DNA of 5,583 bases from Myxococcales bacterium. GTDB lineage: Bacteria; Myxococcota_A; UBA9042; PHBI01; JAAZYN01. Shown piece by piece: positions 1 to 5,435 of this stretch. The stretch is from NCBI GenBank assembly GCA_014239625.1, contig JAAZYN010000292.1, positions 1 through 5,583 on the forward strand, in the 5' to 3' direction. The notes under the pieces are model-generated. The model was not told the DNA's origin. It searched no databases and saw only the letters and a program-made list of their open reading frames with translations. Every line of letters begins with the position of its first letter. Within the stretch, counting starts at the first letter, position 1. The position numbers were made by a program, and so were the translations under genes.

Positions 1-1167
1 GGCGCGCTGGTCGCCGCCCTGTCCCAGGCTCAGCGGCGGGTCGAGCGGACTGGCGATGCGCATCGCTGGGCGCAGGTCGGCGAGCGCTGGATCGACGTGG
101 CGCGGAGCCACGGACACGAGCCGGGCTTCGGTCATGCTCGGGCCTGCGCCAAGGTGGCCTTGGCCATCGATACATCGCAGGCGGCGGCGCTGGTCGTGGT
201 GGGGCGCGTGTTGCTCAACGACGAGCGCTTCAAGGAGGCCGCCGAGCTGGCTCACAAGGCGTTGGCGTTGGACCCCGAGCACCTCGAAGCCCTGGGGCTT
301 TTGAGCGATGCTCGGGTGGAGCTCGGTGACATCGCGTCGGCCGTATCCGCCCTGGAGACGCTCAACGAGCTACGTCCCGGGCCGGCGGTGTATGCGCGGG
401 CGTCCTACCTGCGATTTCTTCACGGCGATCATGCCGGGGCGACGAAGCTCATCACTCGGGTCCTGGGAACCCAGGTGGATCGGCGCCACCCCGAGCCGGC
501 GGCTTGGGCGTTTTGTCGCGCGGCTGAGCTGTTTTTGCACCGCGGCGACTACTCTGGCGCGCTAGCCGTGTTCGAGCGGGCGGAGCGCTGGATCCCCGGG
601 TATCCGAAGTCACTGGTCGGTCAGGCTCGGGCGCTGCTGGCGTTGGACCGCCCAGACGAGGCCATCGCGGTGGTGGACGCCCTGCACCGTCAACGTCCTT
701 CGGCGGTGACCGCCCGGATCCTGGCCGACGCTTTCGCAGCCGCGGGGGACGCACCGACGGCCCGACTCCATGAGCTGGCCGTGGTGGACCTGGGCCGTAA
801 GGGTGACCGGATGACGCTGGCCGATTTTCTGGCCACGCGCCATCGCGACATCGACTCGGCCTACGCGCTGTTGAAGAGCGAGAGGTCGGTCCGTGGCGGC
901 GTCTTCATCGACAGCCTGGAGGCGTGGATACACTTTCGCGCCGGGCGCCTGAAGGAGGCCATGCGGCTCAGCGAACGATCCCTGTCCCTGGGGACGACGA
1001 CGCCCATGTTGCTGTATCGGGCAGGAGCCATCCGAGTGGCCGCCGGCCGCACCAAGGCCGGCCTCGATATGGTCACCGAGGCGCTGGCGTTGAGTCCCCG
1101 CTTCGACCCTCACAGCGCGCGAGAGGCCCGCGAGCTGTTGGCTGCCCATGGCAAGCCCCTGCCCTGA
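1..1167 (+). CDS. TPR-repeat protein, C-terminal part (5' end outside window)
   Basis: The frame is open from the first base to TGA at 1165-1167, giving 388 visible residues. A GTG at 97 could serve as a start, but the frame is coding-like upstream of it, so the gene most likely begins outside the window. The protein is a run of helical 34-residue tetratricopeptide-like units with the usual small/large pattern (for example A-x-x-L-x-x-x-x-x-x-A). Clear units lie at about visible residues 60-93, 94-127, 167-200 and 201-234. A C-terminal pair at about 305-370 includes EAWIHFRAGRLKEAM and ends at ALALSPRFDP. This layout resembles the multi-TPR proteins with a 'LAW..YR.GR..EA / AL.LGT / AL..NP.F' ending. 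TPRs mediate protein-protein contacts; no catalytic motif is visible. Localisation and partner are unknown because the N-terminus is missing. The downstream gene is convergent. The TPR call is firm; the function is not. Confidence 0.9.
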   Translation, partial: GALVAALSQAQRRVERTGDAHRWAQVGERWIDVARSHGHEPGFGHARACAKVALAIDTSQAAALVVVGRVLLNDERFKEAAELAHKALALDPEHLEALGLLSDARVELGDIASAVSALETLNELRPGPAVYARASYLRFLHGDHAGATKLITRVLGTQVDRRHPEPAAWAFCRAAELFLHRGDYSGALAVFERAERWIPGYPKSLVGQARALLALDRPDEAIAVVDALHRQRPSAVTARILADAFAAAGDAPTARLHELAVVDLGRKGDRMTLADFLATRHRDIDSAYALLKSERSVRGGVFIDSLEAWIHFRAGRLKEAMRLSERSLSLGTTTPMLLYRAGAIRVAAGRTKAGLDMVTEALALSPRFDPHSAREARELLAAHGKPLP

Positions 1168-1357
1168 CCACGCTCGTGATCGGCGGCTGAGTCGAGCTCC
1201 TCCTGCGCCGCGACGTGTGGCTCAACTGACCGAGTGCAGCGCCATCAGGAGGCTTGTCCGCACGGAAGGAACGACGCCCTGATTGGACGGCTTGCTTGGC
1301 CCGGAGCTGCGTTACTCAGGCTCGAATCGACCCTGCCATTCCTGCGCCTTCGCGCCT

Positions 1358-2209
1358 TCATCGTGCCGAGGCCCAGCGGCGCGTGGCGGCGAAGGCGAGG
1401 AGGAAACACAGTGCTATTGCGAGCGGCAACGCTGGGGTGGATCCGGAGCTGGAGCAGCCCCTCTCTCCGTCCCACATGCAGGGGCTCGAGGCGATACTCG
1501 GGTCGTCGGTGCAAACCTGTTGGTCGGTGGTCTCGCCGGTCAGCACATGCGTCGCGGTCAGGGTCATGCAGTGCGGCTCGATGGGGTCTTGGCCTACCAA
1601 CGTCCAGCGCCCGAAGCGCTGCGAGAACGGGTAGGCATCCGAATTGTCGCCTGAAACGCTGTATCCGACATAGGGGGCGTCGTCGGAGGTGATGTCGAAG
1701 CTGAGCATCTTCGGTCCGCACCGCTCGCCCCCACCGTACCGCAGGCCGGCGACCGTCACTCCACCCGGTGTTCCCGTCGCGGCGGCCGCGGCTGTCTCGA
1801 AGGACCCGCTCGTGACGACCGGCGGCATCCATGCGACGCAGTGGTTTTCCGGTAGCTGCTCGGTGACGACCACATCGTATGTTCGGTTGGGCTGGAGGTC
1901 TTCGAGCGGACGCCAGATGACCTGGCCGCCGAGGCCATCCGGGTCCTCGACCTCTCCTCCTACCGCCTGCCCGTCCAGGGTGACCGTGGTGCTGAGCAAG
2001 CTCATGTGGTCGGTCACGCCAGCGCACCCGGCGGGCTCGAAATAGATGCCCAGGCTCACGTATCCGTCGATGGGCACAGCGTCCGCCGGCCGTACGAGGT
2101 CGTAGGTGTACCAACCCGGCCCGGGCGCGACGCTGGGTGCAGCGTGCGCTGTGGCCAAACCCGCCAGGACAAGAGTGCTGAGAAGTGTCGTCGTGACTAC
2201 ATGTCGCAT
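1358..2209 (-). CDS. Secreted Ig-like surface protein with MYXO-CTERM-type anchor
   Basis: A 283-residue protein starting at ATG 2209 and ending at TGA 1358-1360. Residues 1-23 form a Sec signal peptide (basic start, hydrophobic LLSTLVLAGL, probable cleavage after AHA). Residues about 36-139 look like a bacterial Ig-like domain of the SbsA/Big_5 kind: PADAVPIDG near the start, then VIWRPLEDLQPNRTYDVVV, then SGSFETA. Residues 150-235 are a second beta-rich region. Internal cysteines (62, 124, 164, 214, 233, 244) could form disulfides after export. The C-terminus has Cys252 in RGCSSS, a hydrophobic span at about 258-275, then RR and a final Arg. That is the MYXO-CTERM arrangement, which in myxobacteria directs C-terminal processing and surface anchoring. 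A longer frame reaches 2290, but those 27 residues are unlikely: a Shine-Dalgarno and the signal peptide both fit 2209, and a sigma-54 promoter lies inside the extension. No enzymatic motif is seen; a surface or adhesive role is inference. Confidence 0.88.
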   Translation of the reverse strand: MRHVVTTTLLSTLVLAGLATAHAAPSVAPGPGWYTYDLVRPADAVPIDGYVSLGIYFEPAGCAGVTDHMSLLSTTVTLDGQAVGGEVEDPDGLGGQVIWRPLEDLQPNRTYDVVVTEQLPENHCVAWMPPVVTSGSFETAAAAATGTPGGVTVAGLRYGGGERCGPKMLSFDITSDDAPYVGYSVSGDNSDAYPFSQRFGRWTLVGQDPIEPHCMTLTATHVLTGETTDQQVCTDDPSIASSPCMWDGERGCSSSGSTPALPLAIALCFLLAFAATRRWASAR

Positions 2210-2216
2210 TGGATGT

Positions 2217-2223
2217 CTCCCTC
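2217..2223 (-). promoter_or_regulatory. Ribosome binding site deciding the start at 2209
   Basis: The minus strand reads GAGGGAG here, with GGAG ending 7 nt before ATG 2209. This supports 2209 over the longer in-frame start at 2290. Confidence 0.75.
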
Positions 2224-2250
2224 GGTGGTTGCTGCGTTGCCGTTGGGGAT

Positions 2251-2268
2251 AAGCAAGGCGCGCGCCAA
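2251..2268 (-). promoter_or_regulatory. Sigma-54 (-24/-12) promoter for the MYXO-CTERM gene
   Basis: The minus strand reads TTGGCGCGCGCCTTGCTT. It matches the sigma-54 consensus TGGCACG-N4-TTGCW at every fixed position except one (TGGCGCG for TGGCACG) and keeps the required GG-N10-GC spacing (GG at 2266-2265, GC at 2254-2253). Transcription would start near 2241, giving a leader of about 32 nt that contains the Shine-Dalgarno. Sigma-54 promoters need an AAA+ enhancer-binding protein bound upstream. Possible upstream elements are an A-tract flanked by CAAT/ATTG (2279-2292) and a GTTCGAAC palindrome (2301-2308), neither proven. Caveat: the core GGCGCGCGCC is itself a palindrome and could be a GC-rich coincidence. 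Confidence 0.6.
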
Positions 2269-2300
2269 GTCGACAGGCCAATAAAAACATTGTGTTGCAT

Positions 2301-2308
2301 GTTCGAAC
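2301..2308. promoter_or_regulatory. GTTCGAAC palindrome upstream of the sigma-54 promoter
   Basis: A perfect 8 bp palindrome centred about 63 bp upstream of the predicted start of transcription. It lies in a locally AT-richer stretch that also has AACAT/ATGTT arms (2286-2290 and 2299-2303). It is a possible binding site for an activator or repressor. The match is short and no regulator is known. Confidence 0.25.
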
Positions 2309-2411
2309 CCGAAGACAGGGTGCGGTGAAAGCCCCCGTTCGATGTCCTGGTGCAAAGAAACTATCCAGAACGACTCCTCTTGGAAGCGCGGTGATATCGG
2401 CGAGGGGGCCG

Positions 2412-2768
2412 TCAGTCCTTCGGGCAGGCGGCCTCGTACTGGATCTCCACCTGGGAGTCGGCGGGCAGGTTCCGGACCGGCTGAAACCTCAGGAACTCGC
2501 CACAGTTGGACTGTCCGAGGCGGTAGTCCAGGTTCATGGTCCAGGCGATGACCTCGCCGTCACCCGTGGTCAAAGTAGCCGTGTGGCTGTCGGATGAACC
2601 GGAGGCCGCGTCGGAGGCGCCGGAGGGGGCGCAGCGCCGGCGAGCGTGGCATGGATCGGGGGCGGGCGCTGTCCAGCCGGGATCATCGATGGCGCTACGG
2701 GCGAGCGCGAGGATCCGCAGCGCTGACGGCGGCGGCGCGGGAGACCACCGCGGGCAGCCGCGCCCCAC
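2412..2768 (-). CDS. Hypothetical small protein or gene remnant; Ig-like-end similarity
   Basis: The ORF runs 118 codons from GTG 2768 to TGA 2412-2414. The start lies 7 nt after the stop of the upstream minus-strand gene, so they could be co-transcribed. The last ~57 residues look like real protein: G/C-ending codons, mixed composition, and segments TATLTTGDGEVIAW, NLDYRLGQSNCGEF and LRFQPVRNLPADSQVEIQYE. The latter matches in pattern the WRPLEDLQPNRTYDVVV strand of the neighbouring Ig-like protein (aromatic-x-P-x-x-x-L-P-x-x-x-x-V). The first half is Ala/Pro/Arg-rich. It has LRILALARSAIDD, which looks like a broken signal peptide, and RRRCAPSGAS, which becomes a lipobox-like LAGC-APSG if the frame is shifted at about 2637-2640. 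So this may be an intact small gene, a frameshifted lipoprotein gene, or a degraded paralogue. No function can be given. Confidence 0.42.
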   Translation of the reverse strand: MGRGCPRWSPAPPPSALRILALARSAIDDPGWTAPAPDPCHARRRCAPSGASDAASGSSDSHTATLTTGDGEVIAWTMNLDYRLGQSNCGEFLRFQPVRNLPADSQVEIQYEAACPKD

Positions 2769-2775
2769 TACTGCG

Positions 2776-3924
2776 TCATCGTTTATCCCCTGGCTTGTCA
2801 GCTCTCGGAGCCTTCAGCAGCTTGACCCGGTCGACCGCGCAACGTTTGGCGCAGCGGCGGTCCCCCTCGGGCCCCATACACCCCCCGCGGCACTGAAAGT
2901 GGCTCGTGCACGGCGCCCCGCTCGCTCTCGTGGCGCGGCATTTACTCTTTTCGCAGAACAGCCCCCGCTGGCAGGGGTTGCCTGGGCCGCACGCTTCGCC
3001 GTCACCCGCGGCCTCGCCTTGGACGCATGTGCCGCCGGCGCAGCGGCGCTTCGGACCACACTGTGCGTTCAGGCTGCAGGCTGCTCCGAGGGCGCTCACA
3101 GCGGCACAGGTGCGTCTTCTGCAGTAGCCCTGGCACCCGGGGTGTCGCGCCTGAGAGCTCTGACCGGCGCGTTGCCCCAAGACATCGGACCACGCTCCGC
3201 AGCGGGCACCATCGGCGAGGGGGGCCAGGCAACGCCCGGCGCGTGTGTCGGAGGCGCCCGCGCAGAACAGGCCGGGGCGGCACTCCGAAGACCCTCGGCA
3301 GGCATCCTTGAGGCCGCGCTTTCCCTCGAGGAGCTCGCGGCAGGCCTGGGGAGGCGCCGGTCGGACTGGTGTTACCCAATCGCAGCCAGCGAAGGCCTTC
3401 CGCGCTGCCGCTTCGCAGGCCAGCAGCGCCGGCTCTCTGATCTCCACGGCCCCGTCGTTGAGGGCGACGGAGGTCGCCCGGGTGCAGCGCTCGAGCATGA
3501 GGCTCAGCCCCCGATCTTTTTTCCCATCGCAACACGAGCTCTTGGCCCGCGAGGCCAACCCATAGATCGCGTCGCAGAGCCGTTTCGCCAAGGGGTGTAG
3601 CTGGAAACTGCCGATCCCAAAGATCGGCTTGGCCTCGACCGACCCGGGGCGTGTGTGTGGCGAGTCCTTGGCCGGACGCGGCCGCGCTGGAGCAGGCTGG
3701 GGCGTCCGAGCAGCAGGCTCGGTGGCGATCGCTGACGGCGTGGCGTTTCCCGGGTTCACCCCGGGTGCGTTGGACCCTCTCGTCGCCGTCCGCGGGGCTG
3801 GAGGTGGCGTAACGTCCGCGCCGCCCGACGGGGATGTCCTCTTCGGGCGCTCACGCGTGCAGGACGACTGCGCGAGGGGCGCCGCGACCAGCATGGCGGC
3901 GATGAGCAAGAGACGAGTTCGCAT
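2776..3924 (-). CDS. Secreted cysteine-rich (Dickkopf-like) protein, probable lipoprotein
   Basis: A 382-residue protein from ATG 3924 to TGA 2776-2778. Residues 1-21 are a hydrophobic export signal. Cys22 in LAQSSC may be a lipidation site, but Gln at -3 makes the lipobox poor. Residues 30-100 are a Pro/Ala/Thr-rich linker. Residues 105-200 hold spaced cysteines (117, 131, 132, 147, 170, 181, 195). Residues 209-362 carry 21 cysteines in four modules of C-x5-C plus further Cys: 209-232, 283-300, 312-329 and 339-358, for example ACGPGNPCQRGLFCEKSKC. This is the pattern of myxobacterial proteins annotated with a Dickkopf N-terminal-like Cys-rich domain. It should fold by disulfides outside the cytoplasm; the role is unknown. 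The start is fixed by an in-frame TAG at 3934-3936, yet there is no good Shine-Dalgarno. The C-terminus is basic (KAPRADKPGDKR). Confidence 0.87.
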   Translation of the reverse strand: MRTRLLLIAAMLVAAPLAQSSCTRERPKRTSPSGGADVTPPPAPRTATRGSNAPGVNPGNATPSAIATEPAARTPQPAPARPRPAKDSPHTRPGSVEAKPIFGIGSFQLHPLAKRLCDAIYGLASRAKSSCCDGKKDRGLSLMLERCTRATSVALNDGAVEIREPALLACEAAARKAFAGCDWVTPVRPAPPQACRELLEGKRGLKDACRGSSECRPGLFCAGASDTRAGRCLAPLADGARCGAWSDVLGQRAGQSSQARHPGCQGYCRRRTCAAVSALGAACSLNAQCGPKRRCAGGTCVQGEAAGDGEACGPGNPCQRGLFCEKSKCRATRASGAPCTSHFQCRGGCMGPEGDRRCAKRCAVDRVKLLKAPRADKPGDKR

Positions 3925-3927
3925 CCA

Positions 3928-3945
3928 GTGTTGCTACCACAACAC
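3928..3945. repeat. Inverted repeat just upstream of the Cys-rich gene start
   Basis: GTGTTG (3928-3933) and CAACAC (3940-3945) are perfect 6 bp arms around a 6 bp spacer. The repeat ends 3 bp before the start codon at 3924 on the minus strand, where a ribosome binding site would be expected. It could be an operator or a leader hairpin controlling translation; neither is shown. Confidence 0.4.
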
Positions 3946-4035
3946 GTTCTTCGCGCTCAAACCATCGCCGGGACGCACCAGGTGCTTGTCACCCGAGGCA
4001 ACCGGAGTCTGAGGCCCGGCCCCGCCCAGGAGGAT

Positions 4036-4070
4036 GAGGCGGAGACCTCGGGGACGGAGGTCGCCGCTCC
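4036..4070. repeat. Strong imperfect inverted repeat (hairpin) in the divergent region
   Basis: The inner arms GACCTC (4044-4049) and GAGGTC (4057-4062) enclose a 7 nt loop. After one A-G mismatch the stem continues with GGCGG (4038-4042) against CCGCT (4064-4068), ending in a G-T wobble. A weaker CTGG/CCAG stem follows directly at 4071-4084. There is no T-run on either strand, so it is not a standard terminator. It may be a structured RNA element, an operator, or a product of high GC. Confidence 0.4.
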
Positions 4071-4238
4071 CTGGTGGGCGCCAGCCGTCCGGTACGCCAC
4101 TGACGAAGGGGCTCCGTTGTGGCTCGGCTGAGGGGCCGCTGGGGCCGCGGCGGGGTCAGTTGAGGAGCGCTTGGCGAAGGGGCGTGACGCGCTGGAACGA
4201 AAAAAGATCAACGAAGCGCGATGAGGACGGGAATAGAG

Positions 4239-4252
4239 GTGTGCAAGCACAC
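4239..4252. promoter_or_regulatory. GTGTGC-AA-GCACAC palindrome in the leader of the 4280 gene
   Basis: A perfect 6-2-6 inverted repeat ending 27 bp before the ATG at 4280. Its length, symmetry and position suit an operator for a dimeric regulator, or a small hairpin in the 5' leader just upstream of the Shine-Dalgarno. No regulator can be named. Confidence 0.45.
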
Positions 4253-4268
4253 ACCCATCAGGACTCGC

Positions 4269-4273
4269 AGGAG
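4269..4273 (+). promoter_or_regulatory. Ribosome binding site deciding the start at 4280
   Basis: AGGAG, 6 nt before ATG 4280. It selects this start over the longer in-frame ATG at 4034, and the signal peptide agrees. Confidence 0.82.
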
Positions 4274-4279
4274 ACTCAC

Positions 4280-5056
4280 ATGTGCCGAATCACTAGCCGT
4301 ACGCTGCTCTCATTCCTATTCGTCGCGGCGTTCTCGCTCAACGCAGAAGCGAAGGACCCGTTCGATCAGCTCGGCGATCTGCTCGGCGCCAAGATCGTGC
4401 AGGTGCACCATACCCTCGACAGCGCGACAGGGACGAAACAGAAGAACCTCGTCACCGAGGTCACCTATCAGAAGCTCGAATTCGTCGCCACGTCCGGCGA
4501 GGACCTCCTCGCCATCGACGGCTACCAGGCATTTCGCGTGACCGCCGATGGCTATGGCTCAGGTCACTTCACCTGGGCCATCGACGGCGACATCTACGAG
4601 ATAGCTCAGTACCCCTACGGTAACGACCACGCCCCTGTGTCCGGAGTCGTGCATCACGCCGACGGCGCGTCCAGCAAGTTCTACCTGTCCCACCGCAAGT
4701 CCAGGCCGGCCATCGTCAGTGGGCGCTGGAGCGGTGAGCTGGCTTTTCCGGGCCAGCCCACGATCGGGCTGGCGCTCAACGTCGCCAACGCGGGCGACGC
4801 GAACCCCGCTTATACCCGCGTGGACGTGCTCGGGTTTCCGAGCCAACCGGCCACGACCATCCCAACGGAGGACGGCTACTACACCCAGTTTTTGTTCTGG
4901 AACGAGCAGGCCGAAGGCGTCTTCTTCGTGACCCTGACCGGGACGGTGAGTGGAAGCGAGATCTACCAAGGACAGGCGACGGCTTGGAACCTGTACACCG
5001 GCGGCTATGCCGAAGGGAAGTTCCTGACCTTCAGGCCCACCTGGCTGAGCCTCTAG
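4280..5056 (+). CDS. Secreted protein of unknown family
   Basis: A 258-residue protein from ATG 4280 to TAG 5054-5056. The frame is open upstream to 4034, but that extension is Arg-rich, and an AGGAG plus a clean signal peptide begin at 4280. Residues 1-24 (MCRITSRTLLSFLFVAAFSL then NAEA) are a Sec signal with probable cleavage after AEA. The mature part of about 234 residues has no cysteine (the only one is Cys2), no transmembrane span and no C-terminal anchor. It is rich in aromatic and alternating polar/hydrophobic stretches, such as GHFTWAIDGDIYEIAQYPYG, VFFVTLTGTVSG and KFLTFRPTWL, suggesting a mostly beta fold in the periplasm or outside the cell. I see no catalytic signature and do not recognise the family. 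Codon use is typical of the window: by hand count 33 of the first 38 mature codons end in G or C. It is divergent from the Cys-rich gene and convergent with rpoN. Confidence 0.87.
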   Translation: MCRITSRTLLSFLFVAAFSLNAEAKDPFDQLGDLLGAKIVQVHHTLDSATGTKQKNLVTEVTYQKLEFVATSGEDLLAIDGYQAFRVTADGYGSGHFTWAIDGDIYEIAQYPYGNDHAPVSGVVHHADGASSKFYLSHRKSRPAIVSGRWSGELAFPGQPTIGLALNVANAGDANPAYTRVDVLGFPSQPATTIPTEDGYYTQFLFWNEQAEGVFFVTLTGTVSGSEIYQGQATAWNLYTGGYAEGKFLTFRPTWLSL

Positions 5057-5079
5057 CAGGCGGCTGAAAAGTGGCCTGC
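5056..5079 (+). terminator. Possible weak terminator hairpin after the secreted-protein gene
   Basis: GCAGGC (5056-5061) pairs with GCCTGC (5074-5079) around a 12 nt loop, starting at the last base of the stop codon. A second stem, GCCCG (5086-5090) with CGGGC (5104-5108), follows. Neither has a T-run, so intrinsic termination is doubtful. Confidence 0.25.
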
Positions 5080-5435
5080 CTCCGTGCCCGAAACAAACAC
5101 GGTCGGGCGCGGGGCAGGTGACGGCCTCCGATACCCAGAGTCGATCCCCGCCGATCCAGGCGGTCGATCCCCGCTGCTTATGTCGACGCGCTCGCCATCT
5201 TCGCCAGCGTGGAGACCATGCGCAGCGACAGCTCGCGCCGCGCAACGGGCGCAGACTGGCGAAGCTAAGTGCGTCGTTAGAATAACCGCGAGTTTGATTC
5301 GACATCAATTGCTTGTTTGTTGGCCGCAGACCGGCGCATCGCTATCTGGTCGGGGCTTGAGGCGGCGGAACATAGGCCCTGCGTCGCGCGGTTGTCAAAT
5401 AATGAGAAAATCTCAGAAAGCTGCGAGTTTTAAGC
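5057..5435. other. Convergent spacer without a convincing gene
   Basis: These 379 bp lie between the secreted-protein gene and rpoN. Open frames exist on both strands, including a plus-strand one from 5084. Their translations have no domain, signal or ribosome site, and the 5084 frame runs through the rpoN stop region. Up to about 5265 the base composition is like the rest of the window; beyond that it turns noticeably AT-richer and stays so into rpoN. Apart from the hairpins next to each gene end I see nothing definite here. Confidence 0.5.
5397..5427 (-). terminator. Candidate intrinsic terminator of rpoN
   Basis: Starting 9 nt after the rpoN stop, the minus strand has CTCGCAGCTTTCTGAG (5427-5412). 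It can form a short bulged hairpin (CAG/CTG plus outer CT/AG pairs) and is followed by ATTTTCTCATTATTT (5411-5397). Position and T-richness fit; the stem is weak. Confidence 0.4.

Larger units (their letters stand above)
3925..4279. other. Divergent intergenic region with several inverted repeats, no gene seen
   Basis: These 355 bp separate the minus-strand Cys-rich gene from the plus-strand secreted-protein gene, so they should hold both promoters. Frames are open on both strands, but their translations are Arg/Pro/Ala-rich with no domain, no signal peptide and no ribosome site, so I do not call genes. The region contains a 6-6-6 inverted repeat by 3924, a strong hairpin at 4036-4070, weaker CTGG/CCAG (4071-4084) and GCCGC/GCGGC (4135-4151) stems, and a palindrome at 4239-4252. 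A short A-run occurs at 4200-4205. No convincing sigma-70 or sigma-54 promoter was found. Confidence 0.55.

Noticed and set aside
97..99. GTG as the true start of the TPR gene
   Set aside because: The frame stays open and coding-like up to base 1, so the start is probably upstream of the window.
1181..1210. CGGCG/CGCCG stem after the TPR gene as a terminator
   Set aside because: Only five pairs around a 20 nt loop and no T-run; expected by chance at this GC.
2210..2290. N-terminal extension of the MYXO-CTERM gene to ATG 2290
   Set aside because: It would place 27 unrelated residues before a good signal peptide and overlap the sigma-54-type promoter. The start at 2209 has its own GGAG.
1245..2300. 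351-codon minus-strand open frame
   Set aside because: It is in a different frame from the Ig-like gene and is Arg/His/Pro-rich with no domain pattern. The 1358-2209 frame has a signal peptide, an anchor and a Shine-Dalgarno.
2296..2312. tRNA T-loop-like GTTCGAACCC
   Set aside because: The flanking bases do not pair as a T-arm on either strand, and no acceptor, D or anticodon arm can be found around it.
2536..3600. 354-codon plus-strand open frame
   Set aside because: It lies antisense to the Cys-rich gene and is an Ala/Gly/Arg-rich shadow with no signal peptide or domain. The minus-strand frame has ordered Cys modules and a signal peptide.
4194..4220. ECF-type promoter with a GGAAC -35 element
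   Set aside because: GGAAC at 4194-4198 is present, but no convincing -10 partner appears at 16-17 bp, so it may be chance.
4034..4279. N-terminal extension of the secreted protein to ATG 4034
   Set aside because: The added 82 residues are Arg/Gly-rich and precede a clean signal peptide, and the AGGAG is at 4269-4273.
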